The notes under the pieces: model-generated
Databases searched by the model: none
Told to the model about the DNA's origin: nothing
What the model saw: only the letters and a program-made list of their open reading frames with translations
Assembly: GCA_047602055.1 (NCBI GenBank)
Contig: JASGIG010000001.1
Span: 4,340,001-4,404,000, forward strand
Source: JAODBQ01 sp047602055
GTDB taxonomy: Bacteria; Actinomycetota; Acidimicrobiia; Acidimicrobiales; Ilumatobacteraceae
Direction: 5' to 3'
DNA: 64,000 nt
Shown: positions 1 through 8,798 of the stretch, piece by piece
How positions within the stretch are numbered: position 1 is the stretch's first letter
Layout: each line of letters begins with the position of its first letter
Made by a program: the position numbers and the translations under genes

Positions 1-1051
1 TTCCGGTGCCGTCGGGCTCGAGGACGGTGACGAAGTCACCGACCGATCCCGGCGCGAACGAGGTGATGTCGGCGTACCACGCGCCCGCGCCGAACCGTTC
101 TGCGCGTCCGGTCTCGCCGTCCGGCGGCGCGTCAGCGTCGAGGGCCAGGTCGACGGTCCAGGTCCGTGGCAGCTGATCGGTCCGCTCGACGACGACCCGC
201 GCCGGTGATGTCGCGGTCGCGGTTCGCGTCGACGACGGCCGACACGGTCCGCTCGGGCAGCCCGGTGTCCACCGTCAGCACGTGGTCGCCGGCCAGCGGG
301 TAGTCGACGCCCGTCGGTGTCAGCACCGCTCGTGCGCTGTCGGTGGTGGGCACCTCGGCGCTGTCCACGGCGACGATGCCGCCGCCGTCGAGACGGTACG
401 CCGCGATCCGGTACTGGCTCCCACCCTGATCGGGCCAGGTTCCGACGAAGAACACGCCGCTGGGCGTGCCCTGCTGCCAGGTGATGTCCTTGCCGACCAG
501 ATCCGGGATGCTCGCGTCGAACTGCCAGTTGCCGTTGCGGTCCAGCACGAGCACCCGCCCGGTCGGCCCGCCGAACGGCACGTCCTCAGGAGGTGATCGG
601 GCAGCACCACCATCGGTGTGCCGAACTCGCCGTTCTGCAGGACGAGCTGTCCCGCCGCCTGCCCGAACGCGACCAGGTTGAGATGCGTCGGCTCGATGGT
701 CGGGCCGCCGAGCGCCGGTACCGACAACTGGGCCTCGGCGGATGTGGCCGGGACGGTGGTCGTCACGCTCGATGGAGCCGTCGTGGTCGGCGTCGCGGTC
801 GTGGTCGGTGCGCTCGGTGTGGGCAACGATCCGACCGGTGCCGGCGACCCGCCGCGCGACCTCGCCAGGATGCCCGCAGCGACGAGCAGTGGAACGACGG
901 CGGCGACGAGGCCGACGCGCAGCCAGCGCCGCGGACGACGCGCGGCGATCGCTCGTTCGGCGCTGTCCGGCGGGCGACGGAGCTCGAGGTCGGTCTCGAC
1001 CTCCAGCCAGGCGCCGTACTCGGCCAGTTGCGACTCGATCTCAGTCGGCAT
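1..1051 (-). CDS. Membrane-anchored partner of the adjacent sigma factor, frameshifted and cut by window edge
   Basis: Starts at the ATG ending at 1051, overlapping the stop of the sigma-factor gene by 11 bp, so the two are translationally coupled. The N-terminus is acidic and cytoplasmic-looking (MPTEIESQLAEYGAWLE), followed by a basic stretch, one hydrophobic segment around residues 46-63, then a Thr/Ser/Pro-rich linker and an extracytoplasmic part. This architecture fits an anti-sigma or sigma-linked membrane protein, but no zinc-binding anti-sigma motif (HxxxCxxC) is visible. The reading frame breaks twice: near 586 (from ...VVLPDHLL to DVPFGGPTGRV...) and near 208 (from ...VVDANRDRDIT to RVVVERTDQL...). 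It stays open to the window edge, so the C-terminus is missing. Two frameshifts in one gene mean either decay or local sequence error. Confidence 0.55.
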
Positions 1052-1491
1052 GGTTCACCACCTTCAGCTGGGCCCGGAGCGACGCCAGCCCGCGCGACAG
1101 GTGCGTGCGCACGGACGACGGGCTGATCTCCAGCAGCTCGGCGACCTCGGCCTGACGCCAGCCAAAGCCGTGGACCATCAGCACGCACACCCGCTGGCCC
1201 TCGCTGAGCTGTCTCAGCGCGGGGACCAGCGTCGGCTCGAAGTCCGGGAGCACGCCAGGGCCGGGGACCGGCAGCTGGCGCAGCGGCCGCCGCAGGCGAC
1301 GCGCCGCCGTCTGCCCCACCCGGTACAGGTACCCGACCGGGTTCTCCATCGGGCCGACCCGCTCCCAGTGCTCCCAGCCGTAGGCCAGCGCCTCGGCGGG
1401 CGCACTCCGCCCCGACGTCGGCACCGTACGCGGCGACGAGGCCCGCCCGCAGGCGAGGACCGGCCACCGCGGCGAACTCGTCGAACGTCAC
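1041..1491 (-). CDS. ECF-like RNA polymerase sigma factor, frameshifted
   Basis: Short sigma-70-family protein of about 150 residues. The C-terminal half carries region 4: a segment reading LRQLSEGQRVCVLMVHGFGW followed by a helix-turn-helix (AEVAELLEISPSSVRTHLSRG), typical of ECF/SigK-like factors that read the -35 element. The N-terminal part begins at GTG 1491 (MTFDEFAAVAGPRLRAGLVA) and resembles region 2, but the frame shifts near 1410 between ...YGADVGAEC and EALAYGWEHWERVG. Both halves look conserved, so one extra base in the C/G-rich stretch would explain the break. It overlaps the downstream membrane protein by 11 bp, as sigma/anti-sigma pairs often do. Confidence 0.65.
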
Positions 1492-1555
1492 AACCGACCA
1501 GAGCCGCTGCGCCCGCAGAATCGTGACAGCGGCGGCAGCCGCCGGTCGTCAACGG

Positions 1556-4213
1556 TCAGGACTTGGCGTCGGCCCAGGTGTGGCCCCAGGCGACGTTGAC
1601 CTCCAGCGGGACGTCGAGCTCGGCGGCGTGGCGCATCAGGTCGATGACCAGCGGGCCGACCCGCTCGCGCTCGGCCTCGGGGACCTCGACGAGCACCTCG
1701 TCGTGGACCTGCAGCACCAACCGGCTGTCGACGCCGGCGTCGACCAGCGCCTGGTCCACCCGCACCAATGCGACCTTGAAGATGTCGGCGGCGAGGCCCT
1801 GGATGCCGGCGTTCATCGCCTGGCGCTCGCCGGCCTGGCGGATGCGGAAGTTCGAGTTGGACAGCTCGGGGATCGGCCGGCGGCGGCCGAACAGCGTCTC
1901 GGTGTAGCCGCGCATGCGCGCCTCGACGACCGTCTGGTCCATGTACGCCTTGACGTTGGGGAACGCCTGGAAGTAGGCGTCGAGGATCTGCGCGGCCTCG
2001 TCGACGGGGATGTTCAGGCGCTGCGACAGCCCGTAGGCCTCCATCCCGTAGGCCAGCCCGTACGACACCATCTTCGCCTTCGAGCGCTGGTCCAACGTGA
2101 CGTCGCCGGGCTCGACGCCGAACACCCGCGACGCCGTGGCGTTGTGGATGTCGGTACCGGACGTGAACGCCTCGATCAGCCCCGGGTCGGCGGCGAGGTG
2201 GGCGATGCAGCGCAGCTCGATCTGGTTGTAGTCGGCGACGAGCAGCACGTTGCCCGGCGCGGGGACGAACACCCGGCGGAACTGGCGGCCCTCCTCCCGG
2301 CGCACCGGGATGTTGTGCAGGTTCGGCTGGTCGCTCGACAACCGCCCGGTGCGGGCGACGGTCTGGTTGAACGTCGCGTGGATCCGCCCGTCGGGCGCCA
2401 CCTCGGCGATCAGGCCGGTGCCGTACGTGCCACGCAGCTTCTCGACCTCGCGGTACTGCAGCAGCGGCTCGATGAACTCCGGCCACTGGTCGCGCAGCTT
2501 CTCCAGCGTCGCCGCGTCGGTGGAGAACCCGGTCTTGGTCTTCTTCGACGGCGCCAGCTGGCGCTCGGTGTAGAGGATCTCGCGCAGCTGGACCGGCGAG
2601 TTGAGGTTGAACGGCCGGCCGGCGACGCGCACCAGCTCGGCGCCGAGGCGCTCGACCTCGGCGGTGAGCCGCTCGTTGAGCCGGCGCAGCTCGTCGATGT
2701 CGACGGCGATGCCGACGTGCTCCATCTTCGCCAGCACGTCGACGAGCGGGTTCTCGATCGACCTGTACAGGTCGAGCATCCCCTGCTGGTCGAGCGCCGA
2801 CTCCAGCGCGGAGGACAGGTGGCTGACGGCCAGGGCCTGGCGCGCGGTCGCCACCCGCGAGTCGCCGTCGCCGCCGAAGTCGAGCTGGCCGGCAGCCTGC
2901 GGGTCGTCGAGCGGCAGCTGATACGGCGTGTACCGCGCCAGCAGGTCGGCCAGCGCGTAGCGGGTGTCGGCCGGGTCGATGAGGTAGGCGGCGATCTGCG
3001 TGTCGAGGCGCAGCCCGCCGACGTGGTGGCCGCGCCCGAGCAGCCAGCGCATCAGCGCCTTGGCGTTGTGGCTGCGCAGCGCCGGGTGAGCAGCGACGGC
3101 GGCGAGCACCGCGTCGTCGTGGGCCAGCGGGGCGGGGATCCAGACGACATCGGCCGCCGACGGGTCGAGCACGACGGCGAGCCCGTCGACGTCGCTGCGC
3201 CCCGGCTCGCCCGCCCATGCGGCGACGACGTCGAGGGTGTCCAGCGCGGCGATCTGCGCGGCCGCCGACGCGGCGTCGGGCGCCTCGGTGATCTCGGCGT
3301 CCATCACCTCGGCGCCGGCGCCGGACGCCATCGGCGCCGAGCCGATCGCCGCCAGCGCCTCGTCGAGCCGCGGCCGCAGGCTGCGGAACTCGAGGAAGTC
3401 GAACAGCCGGTTGACCTCCGGCTCGTCGGGCGACACGCCGAGGTTGGTGAAGTCGATCTCGATCGGCGCATCGCGGCGCAGCACCATCAGCTCGTGGTTG
3501 CGACGGACCCGGGCCTCGTGCTCGGCAAGTGAGGTCTTGAGCTTGGGCGTCTGCTTGTCGACGTTGGCGAAGATCCCGTCGAGGCCGCCGTAGCTGTTGA
3601 TCAGCTTCGCCGCGGTCTTCTCCCCCACGCCCGGCACGCCGTCGAGGTTGTCGCTCGGGTCGCCGCGCAGCGCGGCGTACTGCGGGTACAGGTCGGGCGT
3701 GACGCCGGTCTTCTCGGCGATGCCGGCCTCGTCGTACAGCGCGTAGTCGCTGACGCCACGGCGGTTGTAGAGCACCCTGACGTGCGGGTCGTGGACGAGC
3801 TGGTACGAGTCACGGTCGCCGGTGACGATCAGCACGTCGTGCCCCTCGGCCTCGGCGCGGGTGGTGATGGTGGCGATGAGGTCGTCGGCCTCCCAGCCGC
3901 CGAGGTCGAGCACGGTGACCCGCAGCGCGTTGAGCACCTCGCGCACCAGCCCCATCTGCTGGCGGAGGATGTCGGGCGCCGCCGTGCGGTTGGCCTTGTA
4001 CTCCGGGTTGGCCTCGTGGCGGAACGTCGGCTCCGGCCGGTCGAACGTGACCAGCACGCCGTCGGGCTGGTGGTCCTTGACCAGGTTGACGAACATCGAC
4101 GTGAACCCGAACACCGCGTTGGTGACCTGCCCCGACGCCGTGGCCATGTCCGTGGGCAGGGCGAAGAAGGCGCGGTAGGTCAGCGAGTTGCCGTCAATGA
4201 GCATCAACTTCAT
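1556..4213 (-). CDS. polA: DNA polymerase I
   Basis: 885-residue family A DNA polymerase used in repair and Okazaki-fragment processing. The first ~300 residues are the 5'-3' exonuclease/flap domain (starting MKLMLIDGNSLTYRAFF, with a GVPGVGEKTAAKL helix-hairpin-helix). The middle is a 3'-5' exonuclease-like fold whose first acidic motif is not recognisable (VVAAWAGEPG where DxE is expected), so proofreading is probably absent, as in mycobacterial and Taq enzymes. The polymerase domain has motif A (DYNQIELR), motif B (RSKAKMVSYGLAYG) and motif C (QVHDEVLVEV). Length is normal. The start is the ATG at 4213; the gap to the upstream response regulator holds repeat D1. Confidence 0.97.
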   Translation of the reverse strand: MKLMLIDGNSLTYRAFFALPTDMATASGQVTNAVFGFTSMFVNLVKDHQPDGVLVTFDRPEPTFRHEANPEYKANRTAAPDILRQQMGLVREVLNALRVTVLDLGGWEADDLIATITTRAEAEGHDVLIVTGDRDSYQLVHDPHVRVLYNRRGVSDYALYDEAGIAEKTGVTPDLYPQYAALRGDPSDNLDGVPGVGEKTAAKLINSYGGLDGIFANVDKQTPKLKTSLAEHEARVRRNHELMVLRRDAPIEIDFTNLGVSPDEPEVNRLFDFLEFRSLRPRLDEALAAIGSAPMASGAGAEVMDAEITEAPDAASAAAQIAALDTLDVVAAWAGEPGRSDVDGLAVVLDPSAADVVWIPAPLAHDDAVLAAVAAHPALRSHNAKALMRWLLGRGHHVGGLRLDTQIAAYLIDPADTRYALADLLARYTPYQLPLDDPQAAGQLDFGGDGDSRVATARQALAVSHLSSALESALDQQGMLDLYRSIENPLVDVLAKMEHVGIAVDIDELRRLNERLTAEVERLGAELVRVAGRPFNLNSPVQLREILYTERQLAPSKKTKTGFSTDAATLEKLRDQWPEFIEPLLQYREVEKLRGTYGTGLIAEVAPDGRIHATFNQTVARTGRLSSDQPNLHNIPVRREEGRQFRRVFVPAPGNVLLVADYNQIELRCIAHLAADPGLIEAFTSGTDIHNATASRVFGVEPGDVTLDQRSKAKMVSYGLAYGMEAYGLSQRLNIPVDEAAQILDAYFQAFPNVKAYMDQTVVEARMRGYTETLFGRRRPIPELSNSNFRIRQAGERQAMNAGIQGLAADIFKVALVRVDQALVDAGVDSRLVLQVHDEVLVEVPEAERERVGPLVIDLMRHAAELDVPLEVNVAWGHTWADAKS

Positions 4214-4235
4214 GGCGGTCCCTACGGCCCCTCTG

Positions 4236-4322
4236 TCCGGGGGCTGCGCCCCCGAGCCCCATCGGCGCCCGGCTCCCTGGCAGTCGCTCGGTCGCCCGCC
4301 CGTGGCTCGCTGCGCTCGCTCA
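4236..4322 (-). repeat. Dispersed repeat family D, copy D1
   Basis: Read on the minus strand it begins at the TGA stop of the ANTAR regulator with GCGAGCGCAGCGAGC, continues with CGACCGAGCGACTGCCAGGG, and ends with the perfect hairpin GGGGGCGCAGCCCCC (4239-4253). Copy D2 at 19804 has the same order and also starts at a stop codon. It fills nearly the whole gap between the regulator and polA. Confidence 0.8.
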
Positions 4323-4895
4323 CGGCCGCAAGGTGCCGGCGATGATCCGCTCGGCGACGTCGCGCATCCGTGTGCGCTCGCTCATCGCCGTGCGCTGGAT
4401 GAACGTGAACGCGTCCGACTCCTTCAACCCGGCCTCGTCCATCAGCAGCCCCTTGGCGCGGTCGATCAGCTTGCGCGCCTCGAGCTGCTCGCCGAGCGCG
4501 TCGACCTCGCCGCTGAGGTGCTGCAGCTCGCGGAACCGGCCGATGGCCACCTCGATCGCCGGGATGAGATCCGACTTCTGGTACGGCTTGACGAGGTAGG
4601 CCAGCGCCCCGGCGTCACGAGCGTCCTCGACCACCTCGCGCTGGCTGAACGCTGTGAGCATCAGGACGCCGCAGATCCGCTCCTGGGTGATGATCCGGGC
4701 CGCCTCCAACCCGTCCATGTGCGGCATCTTGATGTCGAGGATGGCGATGTCGGGCTTCAGCTCGCGAACCAGCTCGAGGGCGTGGTCGCCACGGCCGGAC
4801 TCGCCGACGACCTCGTAGCCCTCCTCCTCCAGCGTTTCGCGCAGGTCGAGGCGGATGATCGCCTCGTCCTCGGCGATGACGACACGGATGGTCAT
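4320..4895 (-). CDS. pdtaR: ANTAR-domain response regulator (PdtaR-like)
   Basis: 191-residue protein with a CheY-like receiver (residues 1-~120) and a C-terminal ANTAR RNA-binding domain. The receiver has the acidic pocket (AEDE near residue 8), phospho-acceptor D54 (AILDIKMPHMDG), T81 and K103 (LVKPYQ). The ANTAR part follows a helical linker: LEARKLIDRAKGLLMDEAGL...AFTFIQRTAMSERTRMRDVA. ANTAR proteins bind paired hexaloop RNA hairpins to cause antitermination; Rv1626/PdtaR of mycobacteria has the same layout and also lies near polA. The partner sensor kinase (PdtaS) is not in the window. The gene precedes polA on the same strand. Confidence 0.9.
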   Translation of the reverse strand: MTIRVVIAEDEAIIRLDLRETLEEEGYEVVGESGRGDHALELVRELKPDIAILDIKMPHMDGLEAARIITQERICGVLMLTAFSQREVVEDARDAGALAYLVKPYQKSDLIPAIEVAIGRFRELQHLSGEVDALGEQLEARKLIDRAKGLLMDEAGLKESDAFTFIQRTAMSERTRMRDVAERIIAGTLRP

Positions 4896-4927
4896 GGCCC
4901 GGAGGGTAGCGGAGGGGTGCGCGACGG

Positions 4928-5218
4928 CTACGTTGCCGAGCTCAGGGCGTCCAGGAGCTGGTCCTGCGTGCGCTCCAGCTCGGCGATCTGGGCGACGAGG
5001 TGGGCGCGGTGGCGAGCCATCGCCTCGGCGTGGCCCTGGGCGTGACGGGCCTCGATGCCGGCGTGCGACGTCTCCGCCACCAGGGCGCGCAGGCTCATGT
5101 CGTCGGCCTCGTCGCGCAGCGCGGCCAGCTGCTCGTCAGCGACGCGCAGCTCCTCGCGCACCGACTTCAGCCGTGATCCGACCTGCCGCAGCTTGCGCTC
5201 GATCGCCCGTCGCCGCAT
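4928..5218 (-). CDS. Small coiled-coil protein of unknown function
   Basis: 96-residue, strongly helical and charged protein starting at ATG 5218 (MRRRAIERKLRQVGSRLKSV). Heptad-like runs cover most of its length (REELRVADEQLAALRDEADD, then HRAHLVAQIAELERTQDQLL). No signal peptide, membrane segment or catalytic motif is seen. It lies 32 bp upstream of the ANTAR regulator on the same strand and is divergent from malQ; the shared intergenic region holds a large inverted repeat. Function not recognised. Confidence 0.7.
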   Translation of the reverse strand: MRRRAIERKLRQVGSRLKSVREELRVADEQLAALRDEADDMSLRALVAETSHAGIEARHAQGHAEAMARHRAHLVAQIAELERTQDQLLDALSSAT

Positions 5219-5235
5219 GGTGCCATCGTACGAAG

Positions 5236-5318
5236 CTCCGAGTCGCACGTGCCCAGGCGAGTCCCACAGGTCCGACGGGGGTGCACCAGCGACTCGGGCG
5301 GGCACGTCGGACTCGGAG
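5236..5318. repeat. Large imperfect inverted repeat in a divergent promoter region
   Basis: Left arm CTCCGAGTCGCACGTGCCC (5236-5254) pairs with right arm GGGCACGTCGGACTCGGAG (5300-5318) with two mismatches around a 45-nt loop. It lies between the divergent coiled-coil gene and malQ, so it could be a regulator-binding region, a cruciform or another palindromic repeat element; a further copy of GACTCGGAG follows at about 5328. Confidence 0.5.
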
Positions 5319-5345
5319 AAGCGGCTGAGACTCGGAGGAACGGGC

Positions 5346-7097
5346 ATGATCTCCCGCGTGCAGCTGGACGCCTGGGGGATCGCCGACGGGTACCACGACA
5401 TCGACGGCGTCTGGCACGAGACGTCAGACGCGACCCGAGGCGCGCTGCGCGCCGCGATGGGCGAGCCGCAGCCGATCGAACCGCAGTGGTTCGTGGCCGC
5501 CGGCACCCGTCATCAACTGCTCGGCCCGTGCCGGCTCGTGCTGGAGGACGGCACCGACCGCGGCGTGATCGACGTCCTCGACGGCGACGTACCCGCCGGC
5601 TACCACTGGCTGCACCCGACCGACGGTGGCCCGACCACCTGGCTGGTGGTCCACCCGGCGTCGTGCCCGCCGGCGCCGGCCGGCTGGGGCGCGGCGGCGC
5701 AGACCTACTCGCTGTGGCGACGCGACGGCTGGGGCATCGGCGACCTGGAGGACGTCGGCGAGCTCGGCGCCGCGGTTGCCGCGAAGGGCGGTGTCGCCCT
5801 GCTGCTCAGCCCGCTGCACGCCCCGGCGCCGACGACGCCGCAGGAGGACTCGCCGTACTACCCCAGCTCGCGGCGCTGGCTGAACCCGCTGCTGCTGCCG
5901 CTGCCCGGTCCGGCGCCGGCTGCGGTCGACAACACGCCGGGCGGCCGCATCGAGCGCGACACGGTATGGGCGGCGAAGCGCCACGCCCTCGCCGAGCAGT
6001 TCGAAGGCGAGCGCGACCACGAGCACTGGCGGCGCTGGGCCGAACTGCAGGGCGACGAGCTGACGCTGTTCTGCGCGTACGACGCGCTGGCCGACGAGCA
6101 CGGACCGGACTGGCGGCAGTGGCCGTCCCAGTTCCGGCATCCGACGTCGCCAGGTGTCGCCGCACGGTTGGCCGACCCAACGCTGACGGCTCGCCACGAG
6201 TTGGTGGCGTGGACGCAGTGGCGGCTGGCCACCGAGCTGGCCGACGCCGCCGAGACCGCCGCGCCGTGCGCGCTGATCGGCGACCTCGCCGTCGGCTGCT
6301 CGCCCGACGGCGCCGACACCTGGATCCATCAGGACCTGTTCGCCGACGGCGTGATCATCGGCGCCCCGCCCGACCCGTTCAACGACGCCGGGCAGGTGTG
6401 GGGACTGCCGCCGATGGTGCCGTGGCAGCTGCGCCGGGCCCGCTACGGACCGGTCGTCTCGCTGCTGCGAGCCGGTTTCGCCGGCGTCGGCGGGCTGCGC
6501 ATCGACCACGTGATGGGCCTGTTCCGCCAGTTCTGGGTGCCCGACGGCGGGACGCCGGCCGACGGCGCCTACGTCTACCTGCCGGCGACCGACCTCGTCG
6601 CCCTCGTCTGCCTGGAGGCAGAGCGCGCCGGGGCGTTCGTCGTCGGCGAGGATCTCGGCGTCGTCGAGCCGAACGTGCGCGAGGTGCTCGCCGCCGTCGT
6701 CATGCTCGGCACGAAGGTGTGGATGTTCGACCAGGACGCCGCCGCGTGGCCCGAACCGAACCTCGGGACGGTGACCACACACGACCTGCCGACGGTCGCC
6801 GGTGTGTGGTCGGCCGGCGATGCGACCGAGCGCGAGCCGTTCGAGACGCTGGCCAGTCCCGACGCCACCGCCGTCGAGGTGCTCGTCGCCGCCCATCGTG
6901 CGATCGCGGCGAGCCCGGCGCGGCTCGTGCTGGCGACCGCGGACGACCTCGCCGGCTCCGTCGTCCGCCCCAACAGCCCCGGCACCCAGGGCGACCACAA
7001 CTGGTGCCATCGCCTCGCCGTGCCGGCCGTCGACCTCGTCGCCGGCTCCCCCGGCGCGGCGATCGTCGCCGCCATGCAAGCCGAACGTCCCGCCTGA
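5346..7097 (+). CDS. malQ: 4-alpha-glucanotransferase (amylomaltase)
   Basis: 583-residue GH77 enzyme that transfers alpha-1,4-glucan chains between maltodextrins in glycogen/maltose metabolism. Recognisable pieces include the N-terminal SPYYPSSRRWLNPLLL segment, the nucleophile region LRIDHVMGLFRQFW, the acid/base region VVGEDLGVVEPNVREVL and a late THDLPTVAGVW. The start is the ATG at 5346 following an AGGAACGGGC stretch. Length is normal for the family. It stands alone, divergent from the coiled-coil gene, with repeat B1 just after its stop. Confidence 0.93.
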   Translation: MISRVQLDAWGIADGYHDIDGVWHETSDATRGALRAAMGEPQPIEPQWFVAAGTRHQLLGPCRLVLEDGTDRGVIDVLDGDVPAGYHWLHPTDGGPTTWLVVHPASCPPAPAGWGAAAQTYSLWRRDGWGIGDLEDVGELGAAVAAKGGVALLLSPLHAPAPTTPQEDSPYYPSSRRWLNPLLLPLPGPAPAAVDNTPGGRIERDTVWAAKRHALAEQFEGERDHEHWRRWAELQGDELTLFCAYDALADEHGPDWRQWPSQFRHPTSPGVAARLADPTLTARHELVAWTQWRLATELADAAETAAPCALIGDLAVGCSPDGADTWIHQDLFADGVIIGAPPDPFNDAGQVWGLPPMVPWQLRRARYGPVVSLLRAGFAGVGGLRIDHVMGLFRQFWVPDGGTPADGAYVYLPATDLVALVCLEAERAGAFVVGEDLGVVEPNVREVLAAVVMLGTKVWMFDQDAAAWPEPNLGTVTTHDLPTVAGVWSAGDATEREPFETLASPDATAVEVLVAAHRAIAASPARLVLATADDLAGSVVRPNSPGTQGDHNWCHRLAVPAVDLVAGSPGAAIVAAMQAERPA

Positions 7098-7106
7098 CCG
7101 CAGCAC

Positions 7107-7230
7107 CTCGGAGTGCCAACCGCGCGCTCGGAGTGCCAACTGTGCGATGGAGTGGCTGGCGCACGACGGAGGCGCGAAATCCACTCCATTGCGCGGCTGA
7201 CACTCCAACCGCACGGCTGGCACTCCATGC
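7107..7230 (+). repeat. Dispersed palindromic repeat family B, copy B1
   Basis: Two nested palindromes. Outer arms GGAGTGCCAACCGCGCG and the complement of CCGCACGGCTGGCACTCC; inner arms centred on GATGGAGTGG and CCACTCCATT with a ~24-nt asymmetric loop. Related copies occur at 12211, 13356 and 39585. B1 lies after malQ, ahead of the oppositely oriented tRNA-Leu. Confidence 0.8.
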
Positions 7231-7299
7231 GTCAGGCGACCTCGGCGGGGTCGGGAGCGATCCGGGTCAGCGGGTGGCGCAGGCGCTGGACGAAGCGAC

Positions 7300-7419
7300 G
7301 ACGATTCGGACAGCCTCGGTCGCCTCGCCGGGCTCGTCACCGACCTGCGCGAGGACGCGACCGGCAACCCGGCAGTGCGCCGGGCGATCGAGGTGCTGCA
7401 CGCCGCGGCGTCCGGCTGA
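7300..7419 (+). other. Possible coding remnant without a start
   Basis: A short frame ending at TGA 7417-7419 reads like protein (LAGLVTDLREDATGNPAVRR then AIEVLHAAASG) and has coding-like composition, but upstream it runs into low-complexity Gly/Ala/Ser sequence and I find no start codon with a ribosome binding site. It may be the tail of a lost gene or chance. Confidence 0.2.
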
Positions 7420-7431
7420 GACCGGCTGCGG

Positions 7432-7514
7432 TGCCCGAGGTGGGACTCGAACCCACACGCCCTTGCGGACAACGGATTTTGAGTCCGTCGCGTCTGCCAT
7501 TCCGCCACTCGGGC
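7432..7514 (-). tRNA. tRNA-Leu, anticodon CAA
   Basis: On the minus strand the cloverleaf begins GCCCGAGTGGCGGAATGGC, has anticodon stem/loop ACGGA-CTCAAAA-TCCGT (anticodon CAA, reading UUG), a long class II variable arm (TGTCCGCAAGGGCGT), the T arm GTGGG-TTCGAGT-CCCAC and the closing acceptor strand CTCGGGC plus discriminator A. CCA is not encoded in full. The long variable arm and anticodon identify leucine. Confidence 0.97.
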
Positions 7515-7595
7515 GAGTGACGGGCCGAGCGTACCTGCGTCTCACGCTGTGTCTCGCTCCTCGACCCGTGCCTGGGTCTACTGTCTGGGATCACC

Positions 7596-8771
7596 ATGCT
7601 TGCCTTCACGTTCCCGGGCCAGGGCTCGCAGCGCCCCGGCATGGGTCGCCCGTGGGCCGACCACGACAGCTGGGAGCTCGTCGACGAAGCGTCCGAGGTG
7701 GCCGAGCGCGACGTCGCCGCGCTGCTCCTCGACGCCGACGCCGAGGAGCTGCGCGATACCCGCAACGCCCAGCTCACCACGTTCGTGTCGAGCCTGATCG
7801 TCCTCGACGCCACCGAGCGTCTCGGCCTCGAACCCAGCGTCTGCGCCGGCCACAGCCTCGGCGAGTACACCGCGCTCACCGCGACCGGTGCGCTCTCCTA
7901 CGACGACGGCGTGCGCCTCGTCGTCGAGCGCGCGTCGGCGATGTACGAGGCCGGCAACGAGCACCCCGGCACGATGGCCGCGGTGCTCGGTCTCGACGAC
8001 GACCTCGTCGAGATCGCCTGCCGCCGAGCCGATGCCGACGTGTGGGTGGCCAACTTCAACGCCCCCGGCCAGGTGGTGATCGCCGGATCACCCGAGGGCG
8101 TCACTGCGGCGAGCACCGTCGCCAAGGAGCTCGGCGCCAAGAAGGTCATGCCGTTGCAGGTCTCGGGCGCGTTCCACACGCCGTTCATGACCCCGGCACG
8201 CGACCGCCTCCGCAAGGCGATCGCCGCGGCCGACCCGCGCGACACCGAGGTGCCGGTGGTGTCCAACGTCGACGCCCGCGCCCACGACCGCGGCGACGAG
8301 TGGACGAGCCTGTTGTCGGCCCAGCTGAGCAGCCCGGTGCGCTGGAAGCACTGCCTGCTGACGCTGTCCGAGATGGGCGTCACGTCCTTCGCCGAGCTCG
8401 GGCCCGGCGGTGTGCTCACCGGCATGGCCAAGCGCACCGTCGACAACGCCCGGACGATCTCGGTGGCCACCCCGGAGGATCTCGACAAGCTGCTCGAGTG
8501 GGTCGACGCCGGCGCCACCACGAGCGCGGGGGCGTTCGAGGGTGAGCACCTGTTCGCCGCCGAGCGCCTCGTGGTCAGCCCGGCCGCCGGGGTGTTCGAG
8601 CCGGTCGGCGACCTCGCCGACGGTGCCCAGCTGGCCGTCGGAGCGGTGCTCGGCCAGGTGGGCGGCGTCGAGGTGCGCTCGGCGTTCGCCGGCGTACTGC
8701 AGGCCTACATCGCCATGCCCGGCGAGCGGGTCACGCTGCGCCAGCCGATCGCCTGGCTGCGGACGAGCTGA
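7596..8771 (+). CDS. fabD: Malonyl-CoA:ACP transacylase with C-terminal biotinyl/lipoyl-like domain
   Basis: 391 residues, about 80 longer than ordinary FabD. Residues 1-~305 are the acyltransferase: N-terminal FPGQGSQ, catalytic Ser87 in GHSLGEY and His194 in SGAFHTPF. It loads malonate onto ACP for type II fatty-acid synthesis. Residues ~319-391 form an extra domain with two half-repeats (VSPAAGVFEPVGDLADGAQL and SAFAGVLQAYIAMPGERVTL then RQPIAWLR) that resemble a biotinyl/lipoyl hammerhead fold, but there is no modifiable lysine at the turn (VRSAFAG), so it is probably structural or protein-binding. First gene of the fabD-fabH-fabG-acpP-fabF cluster. A TACTGT at 7579-7584 could be the -10 of a promoter with a very short leader. 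Confidence 0.9.
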   Translation: MLAFTFPGQGSQRPGMGRPWADHDSWELVDEASEVAERDVAALLLDADAEELRDTRNAQLTTFVSSLIVLDATERLGLEPSVCAGHSLGEYTALTATGALSYDDGVRLVVERASAMYEAGNEHPGTMAAVLGLDDDLVEIACRRADADVWVANFNAPGQVVIAGSPEGVTAASTVAKELGAKKVMPLQVSGAFHTPFMTPARDRLRKAIAAADPRDTEVPVVSNVDARAHDRGDEWTSLLSAQLSSPVRWKHCLLTLSEMGVTSFAELGPGGVLTGMAKRTVDNARTISVATPEDLDKLLEWVDAGATTSAGAFEGEHLFAAERLVVSPAAGVFEPVGDLADGAQLAVGAVLGQVGGVEVRSAFAGVLQAYIAMPGERVTLRQPIAWLRTS

Positions 8772-8798
8772 CACAGGAACGACAAGAGAGGGGAACCG

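Noticed and set aside
1523..3532. Long open frame on the plus strand opposite polA
   Set aside because: Composition is the Arg/Val/Asp/Gln-rich shadow expected opposite a high-GC gene; it has no recognisable domain, while the opposite strand encodes a full DNA polymerase I.
7107..7230. Possible CRISPR array in the GGAGTGCCA repeats
   Set aside because: Units are nested palindromes with irregular spacing, not identical direct repeats with equal unique spacers, and no cas gene is present.
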